From Gp13-AA77 sp035946735 (GTDB lineage: Bacteria; Acidobacteriota; Terriglobia; UBA7540), in assembly GCA_035946735.1 (NCBI GenBank), contig DASYYZ010000049.1:1-64000 (forward strand): a stretch of DNA of 64,000 nucleotides. Direction: 5' to 3'. The position numbers were made by a program, and so were the translations under genes. Below, piece by piece: positions 1-8,025 of this stretch. Below the pieces are notes generated by a model. That model was not told where the DNA came from. It ran no database searches and saw nothing but the letters and a program-made list of their open reading frames with translations. Every line of letters starts with the position of its first letter. The first letter of the stretch is position 1.

Positions 1-1127
1 GCGTCCAGGGCGTAAACCGAACCCGGACCAGTGATGTACATGACACCGTCGGCGACAAGCGGAGTCACTTCCAGACCGAAGTATTCGTAATTCTGAACGT
101 AGTATGACGTGTCAGGAACAAGGTTCTTCCACAGAGGCACCGTGAAGATCCATTGCACTCGCAACTTGCCGACATTGGCGGTGTTGATCTGCGCGAGATC
201 GCTGTACCGGTTCGCGTTCAAGTTTCCGTCGTAGCTCAACCACTCGCCGGGCTTGGGATGAAGAATCCGGGCGAAGTCCACGTCGCCGGTCGCAGGATGA
301 GAACCGGCTGCCAGAGCACCCGTCTTTACTCCGTCCAGGCGGGCGAGGTAGGCGATCAGATCTTGAGTCTCCTCCGGATTCGCTTGCACCGCCGGCATTG
401 GCGATGCCTTCTCCTCGTGAATCGTGGCAATCTGGCTTTCCTCAAGCAGGTGAAACTTCCCCTGGAAGTCCTCCACGCGGATATCAAAGTTGTTCCGGTT
501 CCGGGCGAAGCCACGCACTTTCTTCCCGTCGCGCAACGTGACTGTGACTACTTCATATCCGGGCGTGATCTGCGCACTTGGTTCCTTCACTGCCGACTGA
601 ATCTGCGGAACCGTCATTTCATTGCCCAGGTTGGAGAGGTCGGGGCCGACGGGCGATCCCCTTCCGGACACCATGTGGCAGGAACTGCATTTCCCTCTGC
701 CGAAAAAGAACCTTTCACCGGCCGTGGGGTCGCCCGGCAGGCTGTTCCCGGCGGCCTGCCAATGCATCTCGTGCAGGAACTCGGCCAGCACATCAAGGTC
801 TGTAGCAGGCAGATCGAAGGCCGGCATACCTGTCCCCGGAATCCCGTTGCTGATCAACTCCCGCAACTGCCGCACCGACCTGTCACTCATATTGCGATTG
901 CCGGATAGGGCCGGAGCTTTGTCAGTGCCCCGCGCGTCAGCGCCGTGGCAGCCGGCGCAGTGCTCGCCGAACAACTTTTGGCCCCGCGTCGGCCTTTCCG
1001 ATAGCGGAGCCTGCTGTCCGCGTAGAAAAGATGGGCCGGCTACCAGCATGATCGGCACAAGGGCTGCCTTCGTCCACGCGTTTTTCAGTTTACCGGCGTC
1101 CAGGTTCCTCATCGTCAAAAGGTCCAT
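1..1127 (-). CDS. Quinoprotein with two N-terminal haem c domains (5' part, cut by window edge)
   Basis: Only the N-terminal 375 or so residues are inside the window; the reading frame is still open at position 1. The protein starts with a signal peptide, then a class I cytochrome c domain with CAGCH, a second haem domain with CSSCH followed by a GPDLSNLGNE segment typical of the TIGR02603-type haem-binding domain, and then the first blades of a PQQ-type beta-propeller (motif GLEVTPLVADGVMYITGP). It is a close paralogue of the next gene upstream (1170-3491), and the 42-bp gap suggests one transcript. The ATG at 1127 is preceded by AAGG; a second ATG at 1112 is an alternative. Expected role: periplasmic PQQ-dependent oxidation of an alcohol or sugar with electrons passed to the attached haems. 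The substrate cannot be told from the sequence. Confidence 0.85.
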   Translation of the reverse strand, partial: MDLLTMRNLDAGKLKNAWTKAALVPIMLVAGPSFLRGQQAPLSERPTRGQKLFGEHCAGCHGADARGTDKAPALSGNRNMSDRSVRQLRELISNGIPGTGMPAFDLPATDLDVLAEFLHEMHWQAAGNSLPGDPTAGERFFFGRGKCSSCHMVSGRGSPVGPDLSNLGNEMTVPQIQSAVKEPSAQITPGYEVVTVTLRDGKKVRGFARNRNNFDIRVEDFQGKFHLLEESQIATIHEEKASPMPAVQANPEETQDLIAYLARLDGVKTGALAAGSHPATGDVDFARILHPKPGEWLSYDGNLNANRYSDLAQINTANVGKLRVQWIFTVPLWKNLVPDTSYYVQNYEYFGLEVTPLVADGVMYITGPGSVYALD

Positions 1128-1169
1128 GCCTTACACCGAAATCATGGGGCGTGGTTGAAGCGCGTCACT

Positions 1170-3491
1170 TCAGTGAACTTCCGATGGCAACGCAAACGAC
1201 AGAATATTCGGCCCCACGGCAACGGCAACGAACTGCCTGTTGTCAACCGTGTAGGTCATTGGAGACGCCTTGTTCTCGCCGTTTGTGATGAAATGCCAAA
1301 GCGTCTTGCCACTCCGCTCGTCCATGGCTACAAAATCCCCGCCCGGGTCGCCATAGAAAATCAGCCCGCCTGCCGTCGCCAGCAATCCTGCGTCTCTCTT
1401 GCCTTCAGCGTTGCCAATTTGAGGTCGCTCCCAAACCACCTTACCGGTCTCGATGTCGAGAGCTCGAATGTATTTCTTGCCAGGTTCCTGCTGAGGTTGG
1501 GCTTTCTTCCAACCACCCGATGCAACTTTTGCCACGCATTTCTCCAGCGCCACCGTATAAAAGAGGTGGCTCTCGGGGCTGAACGCGGTCGCGTTCCAAT
1601 TGGCAGCAGTTTCCGGACAAGACACGTCACCTTCCTGGACGAGCTGAGGACGGCCATCTGCGCCGATCCCACTCGCCCACGTCAGCCGGTTGACGAACGC
1701 CCTTGCCAGCAGTACCTGGCCGCTGGTTCGATCCAGCACGTAGAAGAAGCCGTTGCGATTGGCCATCATCAGAAGCCTGCGGTCCTTCCCACGATATCGC
1801 GTGTCTACCAGAACAAGGGGTTCTGTCGCGTCCCAAACGTGAACATCGTGAGGCGTGAACTGGTAGTACCACTTTAGTTTTCCGGTGTCGGGATCGATTG
1901 CCAGCACGCAATCCGTGTAAAGATTATCGCCGGGCCGCTCGCGATCGCTGGTAATAGGATAAGGGGTGGCTGTCGGCCAGTACAGCGTATCTGTCTCCCC
2001 GTCGTACGATCCGGTGAGCCAGGTTGATCCGCCACCCTCCTTCGGTTCGCTACCCTTCCAGGTCTCTATGCCTGCTTCTCCTCGAGCTGGAACAGTCCAG
2101 AACCTCCATGCTCGCTCATCTGTATCGGCCTTGTAAGCGGAGACAAAGCCGCGCATGCCCCAATCCGCTCCCGAAACACCCGCGACCACCAGATCCTTCA
2201 CCACTAGCGGCGCCACCGTCGAGCCGTAGTGCTGAGGCTCGTCGACCATGTTTTGTTCCCAAACCGGCGCGCCGCTGATCCGGTTCAGGGCGATCAGGTG
2301 CGCGTTGTCAGTGGTCACGAACACCTTGTCTCTGAGAATAGCCACGCCGCGATTGGTCCCGAGCGAGGCGTCGCCGACCAGTCCCGGCGTGCGCGGGCGA
2401 GAGTAGGTCCAGATCTCGTGACCCGTCAGGGCATCGAGTGCGAAGACTGAGCGCGGGCCGGAGATGTACATGATGCCGTCGGCAACCAGCGGCGTCACTT
2501 CGAGCCCGAAGTACTTCATGTTCTCGTTAAAGTAGGCTGTGTCTGGAAGGAGGTTTTTCCAAAGAGGTACACTGAATATCCACTTCAAGTCCAACTTGCT
2601 GACGTTGGCGGTGTTGATCTGGCGAAGCTGGCTGTACCGGTTGGCGTCCAGCGTTCCGTTGTATGTCGGCCAGTCCCCGGGTCTGGGATGCAGAATACGA
2701 GTGAAATCCAACTCACTGCCGTCGTGAGGCGGAGAGGCGCCCAGGACGCCGGTTTTCACACCCGTCAAGCGGCTGAGGTAGGCGACGAGGTTCTGTAATT
2801 CCCCGGCTGCTACCTCCACTGGCGGCATAGGCGACCGCCGATCTTCGGTAATCGAAGCGATCTGACCTTCCTGCAGCGAGTGCAGCTTGCCGTGGAGGTC
2901 TTCGACCCGGATATCAAAATTGCTGCGGCTCCGGGCGAAACCGCGAATGGCCTTCCCATCGCGCAGCTTGACCGTGACCAGGTCATAGCCAGGTGTGATA
3001 TCCGCGCTCGGTTGTTTCAGCGCAGACCGTATTTCTTCCACCGTTCGTTCGTTTCCGAGGTTCGAGAGATCGGGACCTATGGGCTGACCTTTCCCCAACA
3101 CCATGTGGCAGGAGCTGCAATTTCCCTTGCCGAAGAAGAATTGCTCGCCGGCCGCGGGGTTGCCGGGCACGCTGCTTTCTGCCGCCTGGGAATTTAACGA
3201 GTGAACGAAAGATGCCAGAGCCTCGATGTCGTGAGGCGGGAGATCAAAAGGCGGCATGCCCGTATTCGGAATCCCGTCCCTGATGATGCCGCGCAACCGC
3301 TGAAGGGACATTCTGCGCACCGGAGGATTTCCGATTAACGCTGGTCCTTGGTCTGTACCGTGGAAATCAGGCCCATGGCAGCCGGCGCAACGCTCCGCGT
3401 ACACTTTCTGGCTTGGCGCCTCATCGGGCGTGACAGCCGAGGGACTCTGTGCGAACAGGGACATGGAGCTACACACAAATGCCGCCATCAT
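1170..3491 (-). CDS. PQQ-dependent dehydrogenase fused to two N-terminal cytochrome c domains
   Basis: The 773-residue protein has a short signal peptide, a cytochrome c domain (CAGCH at residues 35-39, possible distal Met in GMPPFD near 79), a second haem domain (CSSCH at 125-129, GPDLSNLGNE, possible distal Met in SPMPPVE near 222) that matches the TIGR02603 type, and from about 265 to the end a PQQ quinoprotein beta-propeller (entry segment GDWPTYNGTLDANRYSQL, closing YTVDNRQFVAVAVG). Known family members oxidise alcohols or sugars in the periplasm. Most quinohaemoproteins carry the cytochrome at the C-terminus, so the N-terminal double-haem layout is less usual. The best ribosome-binding site (GGAG) fits the second of two adjacent ATGs (3488) better than 3491. 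The n-region is poor in positive charge, so the true start could lie further upstream. It is the first gene of a tandem pair with 1-1127. Confidence 0.88.
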   Translation of the reverse strand: MMAAFVCSSMSLFAQSPSAVTPDEAPSQKVYAERCAGCHGPDFHGTDQGPALIGNPPVRRMSLQRLRGIIRDGIPNTGMPPFDLPPHDIEALASFVHSLNSQAAESSVPGNPAAGEQFFFGKGNCSSCHMVLGKGQPIGPDLSNLGNERTVEEIRSALKQPSADITPGYDLVTVKLRDGKAIRGFARSRSNFDIRVEDLHGKLHSLQEGQIASITEDRRSPMPPVEVAAGELQNLVAYLSRLTGVKTGVLGASPPHDGSELDFTRILHPRPGDWPTYNGTLDANRYSQLRQINTANVSKLDLKWIFSVPLWKNLLPDTAYFNENMKYFGLEVTPLVADGIMYISGPRSVFALDALTGHEIWTYSRPRTPGLVGDASLGTNRGVAILRDKVFVTTDNAHLIALNRISGAPVWEQNMVDEPQHYGSTVAPLVVKDLVVAGVSGADWGMRGFVSAYKADTDERAWRFWTVPARGEAGIETWKGSEPKEGGGSTWLTGSYDGETDTLYWPTATPYPITSDRERPGDNLYTDCVLAIDPDTGKLKWYYQFTPHDVHVWDATEPLVLVDTRYRGKDRRLLMMANRNGFFYVLDRTSGQVLLARAFVNRLTWASGIGADGRPQLVQEGDVSCPETAANWNATAFSPESHLFYTVALEKCVAKVASGGWKKAQPQQEPGKKYIRALDIETGKVVWERPQIGNAEGKRDAGLLATAGGLIFYGDPGGDFVAMDERSGKTLWHFITNGENKASPMTYTVDNRQFVAVAVGPNILSFALPSEVH

Positions 3492-3749
3492 TGCTCCGGT
3501 CCGCCCGGCGGATCGGTCTCGATCAAAAGCGTTTTGGCTTCGTTTCCTAATAAACTTCCTCTCGCTCCCGAGAACACCGTCGGGCCAAGCCCGCTTCTCA
3601 CTGCCAGGTTCGGAGTATACTGGCTCCCGGTCAGGACGCTAGTGGGGAAAACTCCGAGTCATAGCGGCATGGCGGCCTCACCTCTGCGCACGAGATTGGC
3701 CGCACCTTTGACTGCGGAGTGCTGTATGGTCTTGAGGAGAACCTCTGTC

Positions 3750-5072
3750 ATGAGACTTTTCTGCCTTCTGAGCCTGGTGCTCGGTGCTGCGATTGGGGGC
3801 CGCGCGCAGGAACTGCGCGCAGGCTACGCCAAGGCTGACATCACTCCCGCCGGACCGGTGATGATGGGCGGTTACGACCTGCGGGATGCGCCCTCGGAAG
3901 GAATCCACGGGAATGATCGCCTGTACGCGCGAGCGCTGGTCTTCGATGCCGCAGGCGTCCGCGTGGCCTTTCTTGAGGCCGACGTCATACTGATTCAAGG
4001 GCACGACCTTTTCCGGCACAAGATCGCGGAAGCGACAGGCATTCCGGAGGCGAACATCCTGCTGGGCGACGCTCATAACCACGCGGCTCCATCGCCGAAC
4101 GCCGATCTGAAGACCGCGTGGGACCGCCAATTTGCGGACGGGCTGATGAAGGCCGCGGCGCAAGCTGTGGCCAATCTGCAACCGGTTCGAATCGACGCGG
4201 GCGCCGGGCGCTCGCGTATTGCCATGAACCGTCGCCAGGTGAAGAGCACCGACTCGGACTCGACTCTGTCGTTCGACGAGAACAACTCCAGCCAATCCTT
4301 TGGCAAGCACAAAACGGACCATCCGGTGTTGATCCACGAATTCGGCGGCGTGGTCCGCCTGGGCGCGAATCCGATGGGGCCGATCGACGATGCTGTGCAG
4401 ATCGTTCGCGTGGACACAGCCGTGGGCCGTCCTCTGGCGGTCATGATTCACTACCCCTGTCACGGGACTTCCCTCGGAGGGCGCAACGGCAAGATCTCCG
4501 GCGAGTGGATGGGGCGCATGCAGGAATACGTCGAGAGGCAGTTTCCGGGACTGGGCGCTATTTACCTGCAGGGAGCCGCCGGCGATATCAATCCGCGGGT
4601 GGTCGGCGGCCTCGACGGCAACCCTGACAACATTGAGACAACATGGGCGCTCGGCGAAGAGATCGGACGCGAGGTAGTCCGAGTATACCGGGAGCTCTCG
4701 CCCCAGACTTGGTCCAGTCCACGCGTCCAGATCGAAACTGCCGAGATCCTTTTGCCGCGGCAATATCGCGAGCTGTTTGACGATTTCAGAGCCACGGCCG
4801 TGAAGGTTCCCACCACTATCGTCCGTATCGGCGACCTGATGTGGACCACGTTTCCGGGAGAGATGTTTAGCAATATCGGGAAGCAGGTCAAGGCGGCTTC
4901 TCCGGCCATTCATGCGCACGTAATGGGCTACACGAACGGCTACATCGGATACTTCCCGGAGCAGAAGGCGTACGCCGAAGGCGGATACGAAGTCGCCGTC
5001 ACTCACCTCGATCCGGCCTCCGAACGCATCTACTTGCGATCCATCGCCCAACTGATGCTGCGTTTCCGGTAA
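3750..5072 (+). CDS. Secreted neutral/alkaline ceramidase-like hydrolase (N-terminal-domain type)
   Basis: The start at 3750 is chosen because GAGGAGA lies 9 bases upstream and the protein then opens with a good signal peptide (MRLFCLLSLVLGAAIGGRAQ). The 440-residue product matches the catalytic domain of neutral/alkaline non-lysosomal ceramidases: LRAGYAKADITPAGP at the mature N-terminus, GDAHNHAAPSPN corresponding to the zinc-binding histidine segment, YPCHGTSLGG and FLQGAAGDINPR-like segments (here YLQGAAGDINPR). Full-length ceramidases are about 650 residues and carry a C-terminal Ig-like domain that is missing here. Such short versions are common in Acidobacteriota and Planctomycetota and their substrates are mostly untested, so lipid amide hydrolysis is only a family-level guess. 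It is divergent from the quinoprotein pair and convergent with the next gene. Confidence 0.82.
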   Translation: MRLFCLLSLVLGAAIGGRAQELRAGYAKADITPAGPVMMGGYDLRDAPSEGIHGNDRLYARALVFDAAGVRVAFLEADVILIQGHDLFRHKIAEATGIPEANILLGDAHNHAAPSPNADLKTAWDRQFADGLMKAAAQAVANLQPVRIDAGAGRSRIAMNRRQVKSTDSDSTLSFDENNSSQSFGKHKTDHPVLIHEFGGVVRLGANPMGPIDDAVQIVRVDTAVGRPLAVMIHYPCHGTSLGGRNGKISGEWMGRMQEYVERQFPGLGAIYLQGAAGDINPRVVGGLDGNPDNIETTWALGEEIGREVVRVYRELSPQTWSSPRVQIETAEILLPRQYRELFDDFRATAVKVPTTIVRIGDLMWTTFPGEMFSNIGKQVKAASPAIHAHVMGYTNGYIGYFPEQKAYAEGGYEVAVTHLDPASERIYLRSIAQLMLRFR

Positions 5073-5120
5073 AGTGAGCAATCCTGCCGCGGCGGCTGCC
5101 GTCATATCTGGTCCCGCATC

Positions 5121-6578
5121 TTACACGGCACTCAATCCCAATCCTGCGAGCTGCCCGGTGTGCAACTTGCCGTCGTGAACTTCGAAGAGTCCGGGAAATT
5201 TCTTGAGCCAGGGCTGGTTTGCCGCGGGCACGTATTCCCGCGCATTCGATTCGAGCGTGTCGATCTGGGAAACGTGAGCGGCGATGCCCGCGGACTGAAT
5301 AAGCGAGGCGCCGGGACAGGTCAAATCCTGCGCCGTCATGTACATTTTGAATTTTTGTGCGGCAGCATTGGCCAGCATCGACTGGCTCTGTCCCTTGCAC
5401 GCCTTGAGCGCCACGCCCGTATAGCCTATTTTCCGGCCCTTCATGAGCGCGTCGAAGCCCGTCAGTGATTCGTCCATCACCACGGGCTTGAGTTTAGAAG
5501 CCCTGAATAACAGTTGCGAGGGAGTGGCGAGAAGGTCGCGGCTGGTTGGCTGCTCAATGAAAGTAATGCGATCGTAGCCCCCGGCTGACCCTTCCTTGAA
5601 GCGGCGTATGAACTCGATCAGGTAGTCGACATCCGGACATTGCTCGTTGAAGTCGAGTGAATAATACCAGCGGGGCACGCCGCGACGGGTTTGCACCTCG
5701 GTCGCGACACGATCAATGTGCAAGACCCGCGCGACGTCACGACCGAGATCGTTGCCATCAAGCTTGATCTTGAGATGGGTAAGGCCATCGGCGCCGATCC
5801 ACCCGGCGAGTGTCTGCGGAAGGCCGTCATTCAGACGCTTCTTCACCTCGGAATCTTCGACCGGATCAGACGCCCCGACGGAGTGATTGCACCAGAGCCA
5901 GGGTTTGGGGGCGCGCAGAACGTACTGGCTGGGGTATTCACCCTTAAACTCCGGCGTCAGGTAGAAAGCAAGGTCATGGTTCATGAACTCGGGACCGTAA
6001 GTGAGATAACAATTGAGATTGTGGACCTTCCCGAAGGCGTCGTGGATGGCGGCGTCAAACGGGCTTGCGGTCACCAGGGTGCAGAGCTTCGGGATGGCCT
6101 CATCGAGCTGCATCTCTTGCCTGACTTCCGTCGCGGCCTTGAGGTATTCGGGTTCAAGCGTGAAGTTGATGTCGATGGGATGCCCGGGCTCGCTGTAATC
6201 TGCGGTGATCTTCCGCATCCGCTCCGCCAGCCGCTTCATCGCTCCCAGGGTCGTGTCGTAGGAAAGAGTCTTCGACGGAAACGACCAGAGGTTGCCCATG
6301 GTCATGGAGCCAAATCCGTTGGCCGTGTGACCGCCTACGGTCTCGACCACGCAATGAACATTCAGGAGCGTGACATGGTCGGCGCTCCGGCCTCCGAACT
6401 CATAAGCGGCTCGATAGGGAAAGTCTTCATAGCTGACATGAACCTCTTTGATACGAATATCGCTGGATTTGCCCGTGCGCACGCTCATCGCCGGACTCTT
6501 CGTGAGATGTGGGACGGAGATTGCCCCGAGAGCAGTGGCAAGAAACCTCCGGCGCGATACTGCGGCGATTCCTCTCAA
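5121..6578 (-). CDS. Tat-exported enolase-superfamily enzyme (mandelate racemase/MLE type)
   Basis: The 485-residue protein shows the enolase-superfamily barrel: a KIK motif in HLKIKLDGND for the second-strand lysines, metal ligands on successive strands in SLDFNEQ, FIEQPTS and VVMDESLTGFD, and a later lysine in GVALKACKGQSQ as in muconate-lactonising or dipeptide-epimerase subgroups. It should abstract a proton alpha to a carboxylate (racemisation, epimerisation, dehydration or lactonisation). A Tat-like signal (SRRRFLATALGAISV) lies at the N-terminus. The TTG at 6578 is chosen because GGGAGGG sits just upstream and places the Tat motif near the start; an ATG at 6683 would add 35 low-complexity residues and overlap the preceding gene. 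It is translated after the TIM-barrel gene 6670-7644, probably in one operon. Confidence 0.82.
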   Translation of the reverse strand: MRGIAAVSRRRFLATALGAISVPHLTKSPAMSVRTGKSSDIRIKEVHVSYEDFPYRAAYEFGGRSADHVTLLNVHCVVETVGGHTANGFGSMTMGNLWSFPSKTLSYDTTLGAMKRLAERMRKITADYSEPGHPIDINFTLEPEYLKAATEVRQEMQLDEAIPKLCTLVTASPFDAAIHDAFGKVHNLNCYLTYGPEFMNHDLAFYLTPEFKGEYPSQYVLRAPKPWLWCNHSVGASDPVEDSEVKKRLNDGLPQTLAGWIGADGLTHLKIKLDGNDLGRDVARVLHIDRVATEVQTRRGVPRWYYSLDFNEQCPDVDYLIEFIRRFKEGSAGGYDRITFIEQPTSRDLLATPSQLLFRASKLKPVVMDESLTGFDALMKGRKIGYTGVALKACKGQSQSMLANAAAQKFKMYMTAQDLTCPGASLIQSAGIAAHVSQIDTLESNAREYVPAANQPWLKKFPGLFEVHDGKLHTGQLAGLGLSAV

Positions 6579-6669
6579 TCGACCCTCCCGGTGAGCCGAA
6601 GATTTCCGTCCCTGCTCTCTAGAGCCACGACAGAGCCACGACCCACGAGGCAGATAGCTGGTCGAGTAG

Positions 6670-7644
6670 CTAGACTCCCTCATAAGCCTGTTGAATTAAG
6701 GATTTGAGATACTCCAAATCCCTTTTGGCGGCTGCCATCACTTCCGGGGTCTTGTCTCGCGAAAGCGCGATGCCCTGCTCGTCGGAGACGCCGGGAATTG
6801 CGTACTCTTCGTGCAGCGTGATGGGCCCGTGGAAACTCGACTGCGCCAGGGTCTGCAGAAACTCTTTCCAGCGCGACATGCCTTGTCCCAGAATGCAGTT
6901 CTCAGCCTGCCACTCGTGCGGGCGGACTTCCTTCCAGATAAAATCTTTGGCGGCAACCATCTTCAATCGCGGCATCACGAGATTGGCAGCGATCTTCCAG
7001 CCGCCCACGCCGCCTTCCGTGGTTGCCTGACTTAGATCAAAATAGTATCCGCACCAGCGCGGATCCAGGGGTTCGATCACTCTGGCCATATCCCAGGTCG
7101 GCGCGCCGACATAGCCGTCATGATTGTGGTATCCCACCTGGATTCCGTGCTTGCCGGCCAAGTCCACGAGCCCGCGAAACTGCCTTCCGGCCTCCGCGAG
7201 CTCCTCAAGAACATTGACGAACTTGTAGTGGTAGTATCCCGGCTTCAGGAAAGGGATGGAGAGCTTGCCGGCGGCGCTCAGGATCGGTTCGGCGGTGGGA
7301 TCGTCCGCTGTGAGCAATTCGGTGGTGATCATGGGCACTTGAAGTCCGGCGTCGCGAATCGCTGCCGCCGCCAGAGGAAGATCGGTGGCCACTCGCTCGG
7401 GAGCCACGTGGCCGCCGCGGCGGACGGTCAAGTCGATTCCGCCAAATCCCGCCATCCGGGCACGCTGGGCTAGTTCCTGCCAGGTCAGTTGCGGAACCGG
7501 TTTCGAGAAAAGGCAGAGCGTGCCTCGAAACGGCCCGCGATTCGGGTGGCCCGCGGTAGCCTCGGACCCGGGCGGCAGGGCGATGGCGCCCGCTAATGCG
7601 GAAGACGCTTGAAGGAACTCTCGCCTGGAGACCGGACTGCTCAC
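6670..7644 (-). CDS. Tat-exported sugar phosphate isomerase/epimerase-like TIM barrel
   Basis: The 324-residue protein belongs to the xylose-isomerase-like TIM-barrel superfamily (AP endonuclease 2 fold). Metal-binding segments visible in order are FGGIDLTVRRGGH, YHNHDGYVG, GYYFDLSQAT and ITLHEEYAIPG. The N-terminus has a clear twin-arginine signal (SRREFLQASSALAGAIAL), so the enzyme should be exported folded to the periplasm. It starts with GTG at 7644, supported by AAGGAGGAA about 8 bases upstream. Relatives isomerise or epimerise keto-sugars or inosose-like compounds. It heads a minus-strand pair with the enolase-superfamily gene and is divergent from the TonB receptor at 8026, which suggests joint handling of one imported substrate. 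Confidence 0.85.
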   Translation of the reverse strand: MSSPVSRREFLQASSALAGAIALPPGSEATAGHPNRGPFRGTLCLFSKPVPQLTWQELAQRARMAGFGGIDLTVRRGGHVAPERVATDLPLAAAAIRDAGLQVPMITTELLTADDPTAEPILSAAGKLSIPFLKPGYYHYKFVNVLEELAEAGRQFRGLVDLAGKHGIQVGYHNHDGYVGAPTWDMARVIEPLDPRWCGYYFDLSQATTEGGVGGWKIAANLVMPRLKMVAAKDFIWKEVRPHEWQAENCILGQGMSRWKEFLQTLAQSSFHGPITLHEEYAIPGVSDEQGIALSRDKTPEVMAAAKRDLEYLKSLIQQAYEGV

Positions 7645-8025
7645 TTGATCTTCCTCCTTATGCTAGCCGGCGCATAGCACTGAATCCGCTTGCAGTGGCA
7701 ACATTCTACCACCCTCGCGCTACCATACTTCATAGCTCCTGCTCTGAACAATATAAGCCAAACTCGGCCTATACACTCCATAGAAAATGCTTATCAGGAG
7801 TAATGGCTTGACAATTGCGGCCCCCGTGTTACGATTCGTTCGAGAATGACGGACTGCGTTAGAAAAGGGGGTTTCGCGAAGGGTAATGGGTTTAGACCGG
7901 AGGCAGCCTTGGGGGTTCTTGTCGAACTAGTCGGTACTGAAGGCCTTCAGAAAAACTGACAGACGATGAGCAGACTTCGCAGGCAAAGTGGCCGAATTTC
8001 ATATGCCTTTGAGGAGGGTAAACTC
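7645..8025. other. Divergent intergenic region between Tat-enzyme operon and TonB receptor
   Basis: This 381-bp gap separates the minus-strand GTG start at 7644 from the plus-strand ATG at 8026. It holds a good sigma-70-like promoter reading right (listed separately) and a leader of about 185 nt. A weaker candidate for the left-reading operon is TTGTTC with TATGGT 18 bases further on, around 7720-7750 on the minus strand. No open frame with coding character was seen. Confidence 0.5.
7808..7835 (+). promoter_or_regulatory. Sigma-70-like promoter for the first TonB-dependent receptor
   Basis: A perfect -35 hexamer TTGACA at 7808-7813 is followed after 16 bases by TACGAT at 7830-7835. Transcription would begin near 7842, giving a leader of roughly 185 nt before the receptor's ATG. 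Confidence 0.5.

Noticed and set aside
153..908. Long plus-strand open frame opposite the first quinoprotein
   Set aside because: It lies antisense to a gene with clear CxxCH and PQQ-domain motifs, and the same pattern repeats opposite the paralogue, as expected for shadows in GC-rich DNA.
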